Under the pieces are notes generated by a model that did not search any database, was not told the origin of the DNA, and saw nothing but the letters and a program-made list of their open reading frames with translations. The position numbers and the translations under genes are program-made. 64,000 nt of DNA from Amborella trichopoda (taxonomy: Eukaryota > Streptophyta > Magnoliopsida > Amborellales > Amborellaceae). This document shows, piece after piece, positions 36,901-47,500 of this stretch. The stretch spans positions 200,286-264,285 of the forward strand of contig NW_006499481.1 in assembly GCF_000471905.2 (NCBI RefSeq), read 5' to 3'. Within the stretch, counting starts at the first letter, position 1. The number at the start of each line of letters is the position of its first letter.

Positions 36901-38302
36901 AGAAGGCGACAGTTTTTCTGAACTATGAGAGAGTTCACTACCTTTTGGACCATGGCATTCACATTCTTCTTTTGCTTAATTCCAACGGGGATTGCCAAAA
37001 GAGCCTTATGATTCTGATTTTTATCCTGGAAAAAAAAAAAGATACATAGAGATCATCATTCAAGATGCTATCATAATTACAAATACCTATTCAAAAACCC
37101 CTTTTTGCATCTTTCATACGGCACTAATAAAAGCTCTCACGAACTGTCCATCAACTTGCAGGAGATCTATATCCACATAATATTAAACAATTTCTTCAAG
37201 TACGATTGCATGATGGGCTTTTGTCTAGCTAAAGTGATCAACTGATGCTGCAGCCAGAGTTTAAGAAGCTTATTTCCATAAATGTAAGAAGAATGATGTA
37301 GCCAGCAGGCAATAGAGTCATCAGGACGAACACAATATGCAAATGCATAGTTTTAAATAATCAGAAATCTATAAACTAAATGGCTCACATCAAAGTTCAG
37401 GAAATTAGACACAGAGAAAATAAGGAAAAATTTGAATATACATGCGCAATGTATCCATAGAAAAGGAATACAATGTGAGACCAGCCAATCAACCACATTT
37501 TAAGGAGGGATATAAAAAAAAGAGCAGCACAGGAAACAAACAATTGTAGGGAAGCATGAGTGTAAATTGACAAAACAGGCATTACTGTTAAGGTTGAGGT
37601 CTCCCAGAGGGGCTTCAGCTCCATATCAGATGTTGACTCCACTATGCCACGGGGCAAAGAGTGAATATGGTCAAAATGGGTCATCATTATTTGAGGACGC
37701 TGCTGAAATGAAAAGAGATGAGACCCACCCCATTCCAATTGACATCAATTTGGTGGGAATGGAGAGGAGGCAGGCAGTCAGTCAGTCGGCTTTTTGTTTG
37801 ATGTTAGCTCATCGTCATTATTTGATGTGATAGCCAAAACAAGGTAAGCGAGTGCAAGAGCATTCCTGATGAATTGTATACAAGAACAATTACCTTGGTT
37901 GAGGCAAAGGGATACCAAGTGTTGTCCATCTGGCAAACAACATTAGAAAGAAGAAACAAATTTCACACATGAAAAAATTACAAATAAACATTAACATATA
38001 AGAGGAGGAAAGGAAACAAGGACAGGGATACATACCTTGATATGCTCGTATTGATGTTTCATGGTGATGAGTATGAGAAAGAGCATAAAGAGGAGGATGA
38101 AGCAGCCAAATGATGTAAAGGACTTGGAGCTGAATCTCCTGCTCCCCTGTGTATTAGCAAACACCCATTGTCAAGGAAAGGGAATTTTCTCATTCACTTA
38201 ATTCTAAAACCTGCAGGAGAGAGAGAGGGATGGATTTACAGCGGCATCAAGGAAGGGATTCTTGGATAGGGAGGGCGATCTCCAAGATCTGACGCCTTTC
38301 AT
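21965..38302 (-). CDS. DUF707 family protein (lysine-ketoglutarate reductase trans-splicing-related), 412 aa, 15 exons
   Basis: Exons in transcript order: 38302-38240, 38146-38036, 37929-37894, 37702-37586, 37025-36942, 36841-36723, 36537-36436, 36132-36016, 35916-35851, 34712-34646, 30820-30767, 29362-29273, 23326-23267, 22228-22193, 22081-21965. Phases agree throughout and the frame is open. The first ATG is preceded in frame by two stops. Residues 34-48 (FGCFILLFMLFLILI) are a single membrane anchor, so a type II protein with its large domain in the secretory lumen is expected. Family landmarks are ALLAIPVGIKQKKNV, FHYDGNVDGWHDLGWSD, NQTKWWFAKRFLHPD, FLWDEDLGVE (acidic DED at 199-201), EISQPALDPN, EIHHRITIRN, VEGMAPVFSRASWHCTWH, GWGLDMKLGYC and GDRTKNVGVID. 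The C-end has RRQSTAELEIFRKRWD. The DxD-like acidic motif suggests a glycosyltransferase-like fold, but no reaction is established. Introns 10-11, 11-12 and 12-13 carry transposons. An NAGNAG acceptor precedes exon 4. Confidence 0.9.
22280..23163. repeat. Possible inverted-repeat element in DUF707 intron 13
   Basis: The left end ggttttaaaaatgggtgatc with ggcatcgggaatcgg and the right end ccgatccaggtcaccaatcc atttttttaac are roughly inverted. The interior has GATCGGNC-type strings and no frame of interest. It lies in the intron between 22229 and 23266. The match of the ends is short, so the boundaries are uncertain. Confidence 0.3.
23327..25899. other. DUF707 intron 12, part downstream of the LINE
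   Basis: Intronic. At about 23604-23760 a partial TIR element occurs (gcataaggttgcaaccttaa, then ctctaattataatttttccc). The 152-codon frame at 24654-25112 has no recognisable domain and sits in repeat-like DNA with gccatgtggccacctatggc, so I do not call it. The piece 25140-25800 resembles retroelement flanks (gtggaatggtcttgtg, catatttccaacaaaatagc) but has no diagnostic domain. Confidence 0.35.
25900..27460 (-). mobile_element. L1-type LINE reverse transcriptase fragment, broken
   Basis: In minus frames the stretch encodes pieces of a plant L1 polyprotein. At 26619-26062 are ELKDFWPISLINSIHKILAK, LASRLREVLG, HQGAFVKGRQIFDGG and VIKLNWEKAYNHVD, the fingers and early palm of the reverse transcriptase. 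At 26249-25923 GYFPSVGGLRQGDHLSLFLF continues the palm in another frame. Upstream, 27139-26616 has LEELGPLTDLESIT, TSINDLELG and AIIEFFKNLFTA, typical of the linker between endonuclease and reverse transcriptase. Frameshifts and missing 3-prime parts make it inactive. It is inserted in DUF707 intron 12 in the same direction as the gene. Ends are approximate. Confidence 0.8.
27461..29272. other. DUF707 intron 12, part upstream of the LINE
   Basis: Intronic AT-rich sequence. I see no reading frame with a product, no clear repeat and no RNA gene. The frames at 28197-28400 and 28773-28994 lack any family feature. Confidence 0.4.
29890..30375 (+). mobile_element. RTE-type LINE 3-prime end, broken
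   Basis: In + the frame from about 30147 gives GHLQCKPSMATIKRC, then RLIRVECSKRVKGRPKWIW and LEVVRKDIG before a stop. Further on come IEGIALDRAEWRTKILVANP in another frame. This GHxQ-KP.. K-RC ..GRPK-W-EVV-KD pattern is the known C-terminal end of plant RTE LINE proteins. It ends in ggcgatgatgg, a short form of the GAT-type tail of these elements. It lies in DUF707 intron 11, antisense to the gene. The 5-prime limit is uncertain, since upstream sequence (29900-30110) is non-coding-like but plausibly part of the same element. Confidence 0.7.
32661..33067 (+). repeat. 5-prime LTR
   Basis: 407 bp, TGATGCAGCC to TATGCCA. It holds a promoter-like tcttatataagagatgtact at about 32891-32910, matched at about 33874-33893 of the other LTR. 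Confidence 0.85.
33071..33084 (+). other. Primer-binding site for initiator tRNA-Met
   Basis: tggtatctgagccc, three bases after the end of the 5-prime LTR. It differs from the usual tggtatcagagc at one visible position in the first twelve (t for a), which fits a decayed element. Confidence 0.75.
33099..33217 (+). repeat. Degenerate TACTGTAGCA-type short repeats in the LTR element leader
   Basis: Between the primer-binding site and the gag-like start, the words ggtactgtagcacagtattg, ggtattgtggcattgtac, catagtattgtagcaatct, ggcattgtagcactgtac and ggtactgcagc follow one another. They look like a 10-12 bp motif repeated about seven times. The role is unknown; it may be a leader or packaging region. 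Confidence 0.55.
33614..34046 (+). repeat. 3-prime LTR
   Basis: 433 bp, TGATGCAACC to GCATCA, followed by the GAAGT duplication. It is longer than the 5-prime LTR mainly through an extra ttgtctttttatgtcttatt segment near 33710-33735. Confidence 0.85.
34047..34645. other. DUF707 intron 10, remainder near exon 10
   Basis: Intronic. The overlapping frames at 33943-34537 on + and 34180-34467 on - have no family resemblance. The block near 34320-34450 (cctatccagggcctagatgg, ggtccaggaaggctacctcg) looks like a degenerate repeat. Confidence 0.35.
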
Positions 38303-38625
38303 TATTCCTTATTAAAGAATTATAACTAATTATTATCATCAATGAAGGTGGGGAGGTACATGACCGTGATCCCCAACATCACAATGCTTTCCCGTTGCAT
38401 TCTGAGGAAACAAACGATCTCATATTGCATGGAGGAAAAATGCCCACTGAGATGGATGGCGGGAGAGAGTAGAAATGAGGAATGAAAAAGCAAATTCAAG
38501 GATCTGAGTGATTGGGTTTTGGGGTTTGAGGTGGGAGCAATGGCGCCTTCCCCCACTCACGACTGACTGCTATCTTTTCCAAATCTCCCTCTCTCTCTCT
38601 CTCAATCTTTTCCTTATTCCCACTT
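38303..38625 (-). promoter_or_regulatory. Presumed 5-prime leader of the DUF707 gene with upstream ATGs
   Basis: Reading in minus, several ATGs precede the coding start, for example the short frame starting MQRESIVMLG that ends before the double stop (about 38405-38330). A CT/GA microsatellite at 38588-38603 and the GA-rich stretch at 38630-38655 resemble plant core-promoter Y patches. The transcription start is not visible, so whether these ATGs are in the message is unknown. Confidence 0.35.
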
Positions 38626-38859
38626 TTAAACGGAGAGCGAGAGGAAAGGAACGTTGTGTCTCAGATTTATGATGCCTCCTTTGGGAGTCCGAGGATAAGA
38701 CACAAAAACGACACTGCAAGAAAAATGGGACCAAAAATAAAATTAAAAAAAGTCAGATGATTCCCGCAATCAGGGGCAATCGCACAGGTGGCACTTTTTC
38801 AACATACCCACTCCGACCCTGACAATTACTTTCCCTTTCATCTAAAACTATACCGAGTA

Positions 38860-39152
38860 GGCGTGGTGAGGTGTATTCGACCCTGTCACAAAGCATATAA
38901 AAATCTATTCTTGCCTTCGATTGTAAAATTTAAAATTTTAGAAATAGTGATGATGAAGTTAATCTATGAACGCTTCCGGATAATGTATTAGAAGATGAAT
39001 AATTTTAGTACTAAAGATCTTCTTTTTTTCATGCCCGTAAATCTTGAAGCGGAGATGATTGATTTGAGGGTTTTCCAACAAAAAAAACACTTTTACTAGT
39101 GGGTTTTTGAGGTCACCTTACCCGTACAGTATAAAGACCTTATATAAAGTTT
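38860..39152 (-). repeat. TIR element copy 9, diverged
   Basis: Reverse orientation: gtaaaatttaaaattttaga, gaacgcttccggataatg and ggagatgattgatttgaggg match the family core reversed. It ends gtcaccttacccgtacagta taaagaccttatataaag. The left terminus is unclear. Confidence 0.5.
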
Positions 39153-39244
39153 TAATTGTTTTTAATTCACTAGTGGGTTTTTGAAGTTACCTTACCCGTA
39201 CAGTATAAGGACCTTTATATAAAGTTTTAATTGTTTTTAATTTT
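39095..39244. repeat. Two-copy tandem repeat, about 74 bp unit
   Basis: actagtgggtttttgaggtc to aaagttttaattgttttt occurs at 39095-39168 and 39169-39244 with few differences. The unit contains one terminus of TIR copy 9, so a duplication of the element end is likely. Confidence 0.75.
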
Positions 39245-39566
39245 AGGCACGCACCAACAGGCAGTTTCTTAGTTGCCATTTGTAGTATACAATACAATAA
39301 ATGATGGACAACACGGGGAGCGATGCACGCGATTTAAGGAAGTAAGCATATGTGCGACGAAATTTAGTAATGCTAACCCAAGGCACTCATGCTTGGCAGC
39401 TGGAGAAATGCTGGCTCCTTCAAATTTTCAATCTTAAAGTATAAGGTTCTATATACCTCTATTTTATCATCGTCTACTTTCTCTCGCATCATTTATATTT
39501 ATTTATTTATTTTGACAAGCTCATGTATATTTACTTTGTTCTACTGATGTCTCTTCGTTCCCTTTG

Positions 39567-39652
39567 AAAAAAAAATTTTCTCTTTGTGTACCTTTATTTT
39601 CACTCTCTAAAAAAAAAATTTCTCTTTGTGTATCTTTATTTTCACTCTCTAA
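39567..39652. repeat. Two-copy tandem repeat, about 43 bp unit
   Basis: aaaaattttctctttgtgta followed by cctttattttcactctcta is repeated directly, with one or two substitutions. It produces the repeated ESENK..TQRE look of a minus-strand frame that is not a gene. Confidence 0.75.
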
Positions 39653-41566
39653 ATATAGATATTTAAATGACTTCAAAGGTGCACTTTGGTGTTTTTTCTG
39701 TTTTACATTGTGACGTTTACTTATTGAAATTTTCGTTTTTTTAGTTTTATTTCTCAATTTTTTCCTTGTACAAAAAGATGTGAAACTTAATATCAGAGAC
39801 TTTTGCCAACTATGGTTGGCAAAATGCAGATCTTAGTATACTTACAAACAAATGCCACTCGGCAAGAGGAACATGGTATTTTCAAATGAAAAAATATAAG
39901 ATAAAACCGTATATTTCTTTTGGTATCAGGCGGTCACAAATCATTAAATGCGAAATTAGATGGCCGTGATTATCCCATAACCTAAAATCTAAATGCAAAA
40001 GAAAATTTTCTAAACTCTATGAAAGTGAAGGATGATTGTAATCTTCTTTTACCGAAGGCAAGTGGTCTCATAGTATGTTGGTATAATCCTCTGGTACCTA
40101 AGCAAATGGTCTCATAATGTACATTCTCTTTTCAAGATGCTTGGCGGCTGAAAGTTCACTTGTACAGTTAAGAAAAGAGATTGACCTAGTCACCTTTTAT
40201 GCTACTAAAGCCAATAAGAACGAAAGGAAACGGCATTGTCCCTGCGATGGAGATGGGATAGGGAAATTTTTTTCATTTCTCCACTTTATTACCATCTCTC
40301 TTGCATTGATAAAATGACATGCATAGAATTTTTTTTTTTAAAAAAAAAACAAAAGGGGAAATGACATGACCCCCTAGGCCAACAATGTGAATCATCCCAA
40401 GGGGTGAAAACAACTCATATCCAGCCCAATCTAGCCCAAAACTCCATCCCATACCTGCCCCGCACCTAAGTAAAACATAAAACTACTTGTTTCTTTCGTA
40501 TTGGCCTTTTTCTTCTCTCTCATGAACCCCAACTTCATTTCTCATAGATGTTCTCAGCTTTAGAGTTATTGCAGGGTGCACTGAGCCTATCTGGTGGTCT
40601 CCTGACCCCACGCAGTCATTTACAGTGTCTAAATTAGTCTTAAACATATTTTCATATATGACAACGTTGGCATTTCAATGGGCATCATCAAATTTTCATA
40701 TGAAGAAGGTGGCATTAATTTAGTAACTGATCATCTAATGAACAAAGGCACCTACATTAAATGACAAAAGCCCCAAGTTGATCTCTTAATGCAGTACAAT
40801 AGAAGCTAATCGCTCAAAATATCTGGTTGTTTTCCTGCTAAAGGAAATTACAATGATATATACACAAATTAAGACCAACCTACCCAACATGACTACATCA
40901 AAGACCGCAAAATACCCATGTCATGAACTTTTCCAGAGTGCCCCAAGAAAGGCCAAGAATTGCAATCAAGCTTAGGAGGCGACAAGTTCACCACAAAGGC
41001 ACTTCTACACTGCCAAAAAAACAGGCTAGTGCGAGGTAATAATATTTGTCTCTGGCAAATGAACATAATCAAATCCTGCAGGAGTAACACAGCTGCCACT
41101 GCAATTGCTCATCAGAAACATACAGGGCTTGGCAACCAGCCATTACAAATTAACTTGCTGAAAGCACAAGACCATGACATCTATATGAGGTTTCCACGTG
41201 ACAATAAATTTTTGGACAATAATTATCGTAATTCCCCTTGGTAGTCAGCTGGGATGGTTACATATTCAACTCCAACATGTACAGGGTTAGTAAAGAGAAG
41301 TGGAAAAAGATTGAAGGCTGCAAAGGGCTATAATACTCAACATAAGCACCAAACTGCAACCAAAAAATTTTCATTTTACAGGGAGCAAAAAAGGTAGTTA
41401 TATCAAGAGTTACCAGGAAAATGGTTCTCGCCGCCCAAGTGCCAAGTGTTTCCCACACTTTGTTGGTCATACTGTTTCTTGCATTGATGTAAATCTCCTC
41501 ATGCTGCCTTCTGCTGTTGTGCATCTGTTTCGCAGTCCAAAACTAAGATTCTACACCTTAATATCG
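39653..41566. other. Intergenic between KTN80-like and DUF707 genes
   Basis: No gene recognised. 41000-41566 probably includes the 3-prime UTR of the katanin gene (minus). No convincing polyadenylation signal is assigned. Frames at 40117-40317 and 40960-41244 lack family features. Confidence 0.4.
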
Positions 41567-44500
41567 TCACAATACATCCTGAAGAGTCAGATTCAACTCC
41601 TGTGCAAATTTGGCAACTGACCCTCCTTTCCTGATCAAAGGATAACAAATGACAATGAGAACCATTCCAAATTCATGAGTTCCAAATTTCACCAATTACA
41701 TAATTTAGCCCACCCAATACTAACACTTACTTGGCAAGGGATGGAATAGCATGCTTAACCTTCTCCAACTCAATAAAACACAAATTGCACCGTTCCAACC
41801 TGGAACCATAAAATTTAAATGGGAAATATAAGTATGTTTGGCATATATAGCAGGCATAAAGCTATAAAATGGAGTGGAAGGGGCAACAAACTATACCTCT
41901 GTTCCGCTTGAAGATCCACACCGACAGATGAAGAGGCCGACAATGTCGAGTGGATCACAGGACCAAAAACTCTCACAAGCTTCAATAATGCCTCTAGGGA
42001 AATGCCTATATGCCTGTATTTAAATTTATTGGTAAGACGACATCATGGATCATACATTGCTAGCCAAACTATTATTTATGCCAAAAGCCGGGACCATGAG
42101 ATTTGATCACAGGCCACAACCTCTGGGTGATGGCAAAAGCCAATGACATCTCCTTCGCCCATATTCCCTTGGCGTCAAGGAACAACAGCACACAATGAGG
42201 CCTGAGAGGTTCACGCTATTTTTCATGTATCTCCCTATCCATGAGATTCCACTTTAACTCAATGATATTAGGTAGACCCCAGGCCAAATGTCTAATGGTG
42301 GTACAGATCTTTGTCTAAATCTTTATATGAACCACTAAAACGTGAACTATGCATGTACAACAAAACTGCATAGCAGTCTCAGTAATAGTTCAATTCATTA
42401 TCTTCAGGCGATTTAGACAAGGTCCATCTACCATTCTTCATTTTTTGTGCCTAATTTTTGGATTCAGATTTTACATAGAAGCAGTTATTGCTCATCTGTA
42501 ATGTGGGTTACTTAAGAGACAAGGCACAGAACCTTTTTTTAATTTCTTTACAATTATTCCATTTTAAATCAATGGACAAAGACCATCATGGCTGAGTGCT
42601 CAGGTTTGTTTATAATAGCATCATTTCTATTACATGTTAAATATTTTCCTCAAAAGCACAATGACTTGTACCGACAGAAAAGATACCTGTCCATTTTGCT
42701 ATCAAGCAAGCTTGAGAGGAGCGGTAGGAGGCAAGTACAAATTTCTAGAGTAATACTATCACTCTTTTCCATCAGAATGCTGATTACATCAGCAAATACC
42801 TGCAACTCCGAAGGCAGATGAAGTGAGAATCAAACTAATTGTGGCAGTGGGATTGATTTTGCAGAAGTGAAGAAAACAACAGCAGCCAAGACTTCAAGAC
42901 AATACTTACAGAATGATCAGACATTTTTTGCATTGCGTTGATAGCACCTTTGACATCATTCCTTTCCCAGAACCTGCGAACTACCTGAAAACTTCCACAG
43001 CATCTCTACATTAGAAGTGATATTGCAGTTTGGCCACAGTTAACAAATTGAATTGGAAGGAATCGGGCTTCGGTCAAGGCGGTAGCAGCTGGGTTTTTAT
43101 AGCACTACGTCTCACGTTCCATTCCTATGCAACTTTGTCAAAAAGAAAATGGAACTGAAATAACATATTCAGAACCTATACATGTATAAATTATGTACAG
43201 ACACAGCAAGGGCACAGAGATGTCTCTAGATAGAGTTTATATGTGGTGCCTGCATATACCACATACTATACAGAAATGAGGTATTCATCATGACAAATGC
43301 ATGGATATCATAGCAACTATATACTTACAATGCACTATATTTCTGGGCATCATCTAATTCATTTGTAATATCATTTCCCGGTTAGTCTGGAAAAGGATAA
43401 TAAGAAGGAAGTTGCCCATTCACCTTTGGTGCCTCAAAAGGCCATAGTGATATACCTCCAGCTACCCATTATCAGCTTAAGTGGCAAAATTAGAAACACT
43501 TAGAGGCCAAAGAACATCCAAGGGGTTATATATTAGGTGAATACCTTAGAACAGTTGAGATTCCCTTTTATGGCTTGTACATGAACATTGACATGGATTA
43601 TAAGATCCATAAACAATCTTGGAGTTATTTCATACCTAAGTGGACCCTTGTTAATTGGTTTAACTGCTTAAATGTGAATGTCAAAGAAAAATAAGGTTTT
43701 AGAAAGGAAGAACGTCTAAACCATAACAGCAGCTGTAATGTAGTGATCAACAACATCCATTCTTCATGATGATCATTCAAATGCAGTTCCTGGCCTTCAA
43801 ACATTGTTTGGGGAACATTTTCAACCAAACAAAAAACACATATTTATATCAGACTAGACTTGATATGACTAATGCAAGTTTGCAACTGAAGATATCCTGC
43901 ACATGTTGGACAAAATTATTCTAAATCTAAATTGCACTGAATCCATAAGTGGCATTTCCAGGTTACTCAAACAAAGTTTGGGGAACATTTTCAACCAAAC
44001 AAAAATCACATATTTATCAGCAGGGTGGACTTGGTATTGACTAATTGCAACTCAAGATATTCCGCACATATTGGTTGCAATTATTCTAAATCTAAAAAGG
44101 TTACACTAAATTCATGAGTGGCAACATAATAATGAAAATCTTTCATAAGTTGCATCTAAAGTATACAAATATCCTAGAAATCAGACTATGAAATGAACAT
44201 AATTCTGCATATGATGACATTTCACTGCCAACTGCACCTGTAATTTTGTTAAGCGAGACTGCATGGAACTCATGAATTGATCCCGCTGTCTGATTACATC
44301 ATCAATAACACTTTCATCACTGGGAGGAGCCATTTCTCTTTCAACAGACTGCGAATGTCCTCTCTGCAGGTCCATACAATGAAATGGATCAGTGTTCAGC
44401 AGTTGATGTCCAACCAAATGCATCAAAAAAACCTATAAGCTCAAACATGAGATATTATGGGGAAAAATATTGGAGGTAAAGGGGAACAACTTCCACCAAT

Positions 44501-47500
44501 GCCATCAGTGCACATGCTGAAAATTATTAAAAACTAGAAGTAATCTTATGCTCCCTATGAAAATTCAGGATGCATCTAAAGGGCAGGTTTCAGACCTATG
44601 ATGCCCAATAACCGGAAATTATTTCCAAAGTCTGATTTAAGATGTGTCAAATGATCAACATGAAGCTATTTGATCCAGGATTCATCTCCTTCATCACCGA
44701 GATGATACTAGCTTCCATATTTTTCTGCGCAACATAGACGCAATTCGTGCAATATATACCCACATGAGGCTTCGTCGCAACATAAGGAGCATTATATGTT
44801 AGTATCGAACACTCTATTTTTATATATACAACTCAAGAAAATACAAAGAAGATACCAGAGCTTGGTCAAAGTGACTTCAAAACTTGAGAGGTGATCCAAT
44901 GATTTCTGGATGAAGCATCTCTTTCAGCTAAGCATGTGTATACAGAACAGGTGTGAACAGTTTCACTTTTTCGTGATGTTACAAAAAAATAGCCCACCTA
45001 GTGCCTAGGTGGCTGCACTGAACTGCCCCGCCTTGGCCACCTAGGTGCCCCGCCTAGGCAGGCCTCCTTGACAACATTGCCAAAGGCAGACACTTCATGC
45101 CTCAGCTGAGGAATCTGCCTCAGTTTTCCCTTGCCCGAGGCCAAGAATTGCCTTCAGGCAAGGACTTTTTTAGTCCTTTTTACTCCTAATATAAGGGAAA
45201 AAAGGATGTGGTGGTAGTTTGGTGGTGTGGCTGGGTATCCTAAACATCTCCCCCCACCCCCCAACAAAAAATAAAATAAAAATTTTAGGGTTCTTCAAAT
45301 CCAAAAAGCCTCAAAATTCAGGATTCCTCGAACTTTTTTGAGAAAATAAAACTCGACATGAAGGCTAAATTGTTTACAAAGAAGCCGAAGATTAAGAAGA
45401 AGATAAATATTATTTTTTATTATCAACAAATAAATTTTATTTCTAAAATAAATTTCCAAAGAAAATCAAAAACATAAAACAAAGGTCAAGAGATGCCATG
45501 ACAGCATCTCAGGACCACAACAAAGAACTTGCATCTACATAGAGTGGTTCACAAAGAACCCATTCATTGGCTAGGGTATCAGCCTCTTCGTTAGCTCCCC
45601 TAAGAATGTGCACAAAAGTCACATTCTTAGTGTCACAAATGTCAAAGATCTCACCAAACATCATAGCCAACCTCCATGGAATAAACGACTCTTTACAGGC
45701 CCTTATTATGAGGTAAGACAATACCCTTTTAGTACCAATCAACTCCATAAATGGAAAGGACGGATCAATAAACATGTAAGCAACGCACAAGCCTCGATTA
45801 TTATAAAATCACATATCCCCAGTGGTCCCTAATTAAGGATGGAAATGGGCTGATCTGGGGTGCCCCAAGCCTAGCACAAGATCCTAGAGGGCCGCCAGGG
45901 CCTAGCCTAGCCCTGACAGGGCCAAAGAGGCCCTAGCCTACACTGGGCCCTACTCTTGAGCTACGTTGCCCAGCATGGCCCTGCTAATGGAGTCCGGCAA
46001 GACAAGGCCTGGCCGTGCTATTAGAATAATTAGATATTATTTTTTTTTGTAAATTTATATAAATACAGTGGTGGGGTCGAGCCAAATATCACTGATCAAA
46101 CCCACCCTGTCCCAAACTTGGACCGACAATTTCAGGACCTGGCCCACCCTAGGGCCAAATTTAGTTGTTCTTCCGGACAAGCCCAATTCCCACCCTACGT
46201 TCTTCATCTTTAAAAACCGTACCCAAAACTCTTGGTCCAGGATTACCCTGTGAGCATCCATCAATATTTAGCTCTATCCATAGGAGCAACCCAAACAGCA
46301 CGGTCTGAATGAAGCAGGGTTTGGATCCAATGGGGCCAAAAACTTCCAACCCTTGACGAAGTCACTGGCTTGGAAGCAGTGAAATTATGGTCAAAGCAAA
46401 GTCCCCGAACCACCATATTCCTAGCCCTCTTCCAAAGAACCATCTCATGAAACCTTTGATCCCCCAAAAAATACAACCATTTTGCTCTATCCAAATGCAC
46501 CAAGTAATCCAGCGAGCCCCTAGGTGGAATTGGCAAAGAGACAAACCGCATTATAAGGTCCTTTACAAAAGCTGGGGTCAACCATTGCATGCCTAAGAGG
46601 TTAAGAAAATAGCCTCACATGGTCATAGCATACCTACAGTGAATGAGAAGGTACCTAGTCATTTCCTCCTTTGCTTGACAGAAAATACACCTACTGGAAT
46701 CTGCATACCCGCTTTTGAAAGCAGTTAATCGTTAATATAATCCCATGGCATGCCAACCATCAAAAAGCTGAAGCTCAGAGTGGAGCATGGGGACCCTCAA
46801 AACAACCGCAAAAGCTATCCCCACGCTAAATGCCCAGCCCAAACCACACGAATACTCCACCCCCAATCACAAATCTAATGTCTGAAAAAACCAGTGTACA
46901 CTTAACTTATACCCCACCAAATCGCCGAAACTCTAGCGTGTCTACTTGGAATCCTCTGATCCCAGCCCAGCTCAGATAAATCATACTTGCATCAAATAAT
47001 CTCCCTCTGTAATCTTTTGCTCTCCTCTCCTAATCACCAAAGGCACTTCGCCAAAAGGGCCACCCTCTCAAGTCTTCTGTGTACCCAATCCCCCACATCG
47101 CATCGGTCTACATACCTCTTCCAACAAACAAGGTGAAACTTATGCCCCAGACAAGTCCACCTTCAAAGGAATCTCTGTTGCAATCTCTCCAACCCATCAA
47201 CCACGTTGGCCAGTATACGAGACAGAGACATAATACTCGTAGGTTTGCCAACATGGCTTTAAGAAGTGTGCTCATCCTGACCACGGATAGTCAACTTGCC
47301 TTTCCACATTGCCAAATCTCCTCTCCATTCTCTCCACACTACCCACCACAAGATAGCATAAACTCTTCTTCGGTTGTCCAATAAAGACTAAATATTTGTG
47401 AGGATGAGATGAAACCTGGCACCCAAATCCATCAGCCAAAGATCACATGTCCTCATCCCTTATGCAAACCCCCACCATATAACTTCTTTTATGAAATATT

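Noticed and set aside
38326..38556. Minus frame of 76 codons at the DUF707 5-prime end as the true N-terminus
   Set aside because: It starts at a GTG, is out of frame with the spliced gene, and two in-frame stops precede the real ATG at 38302.
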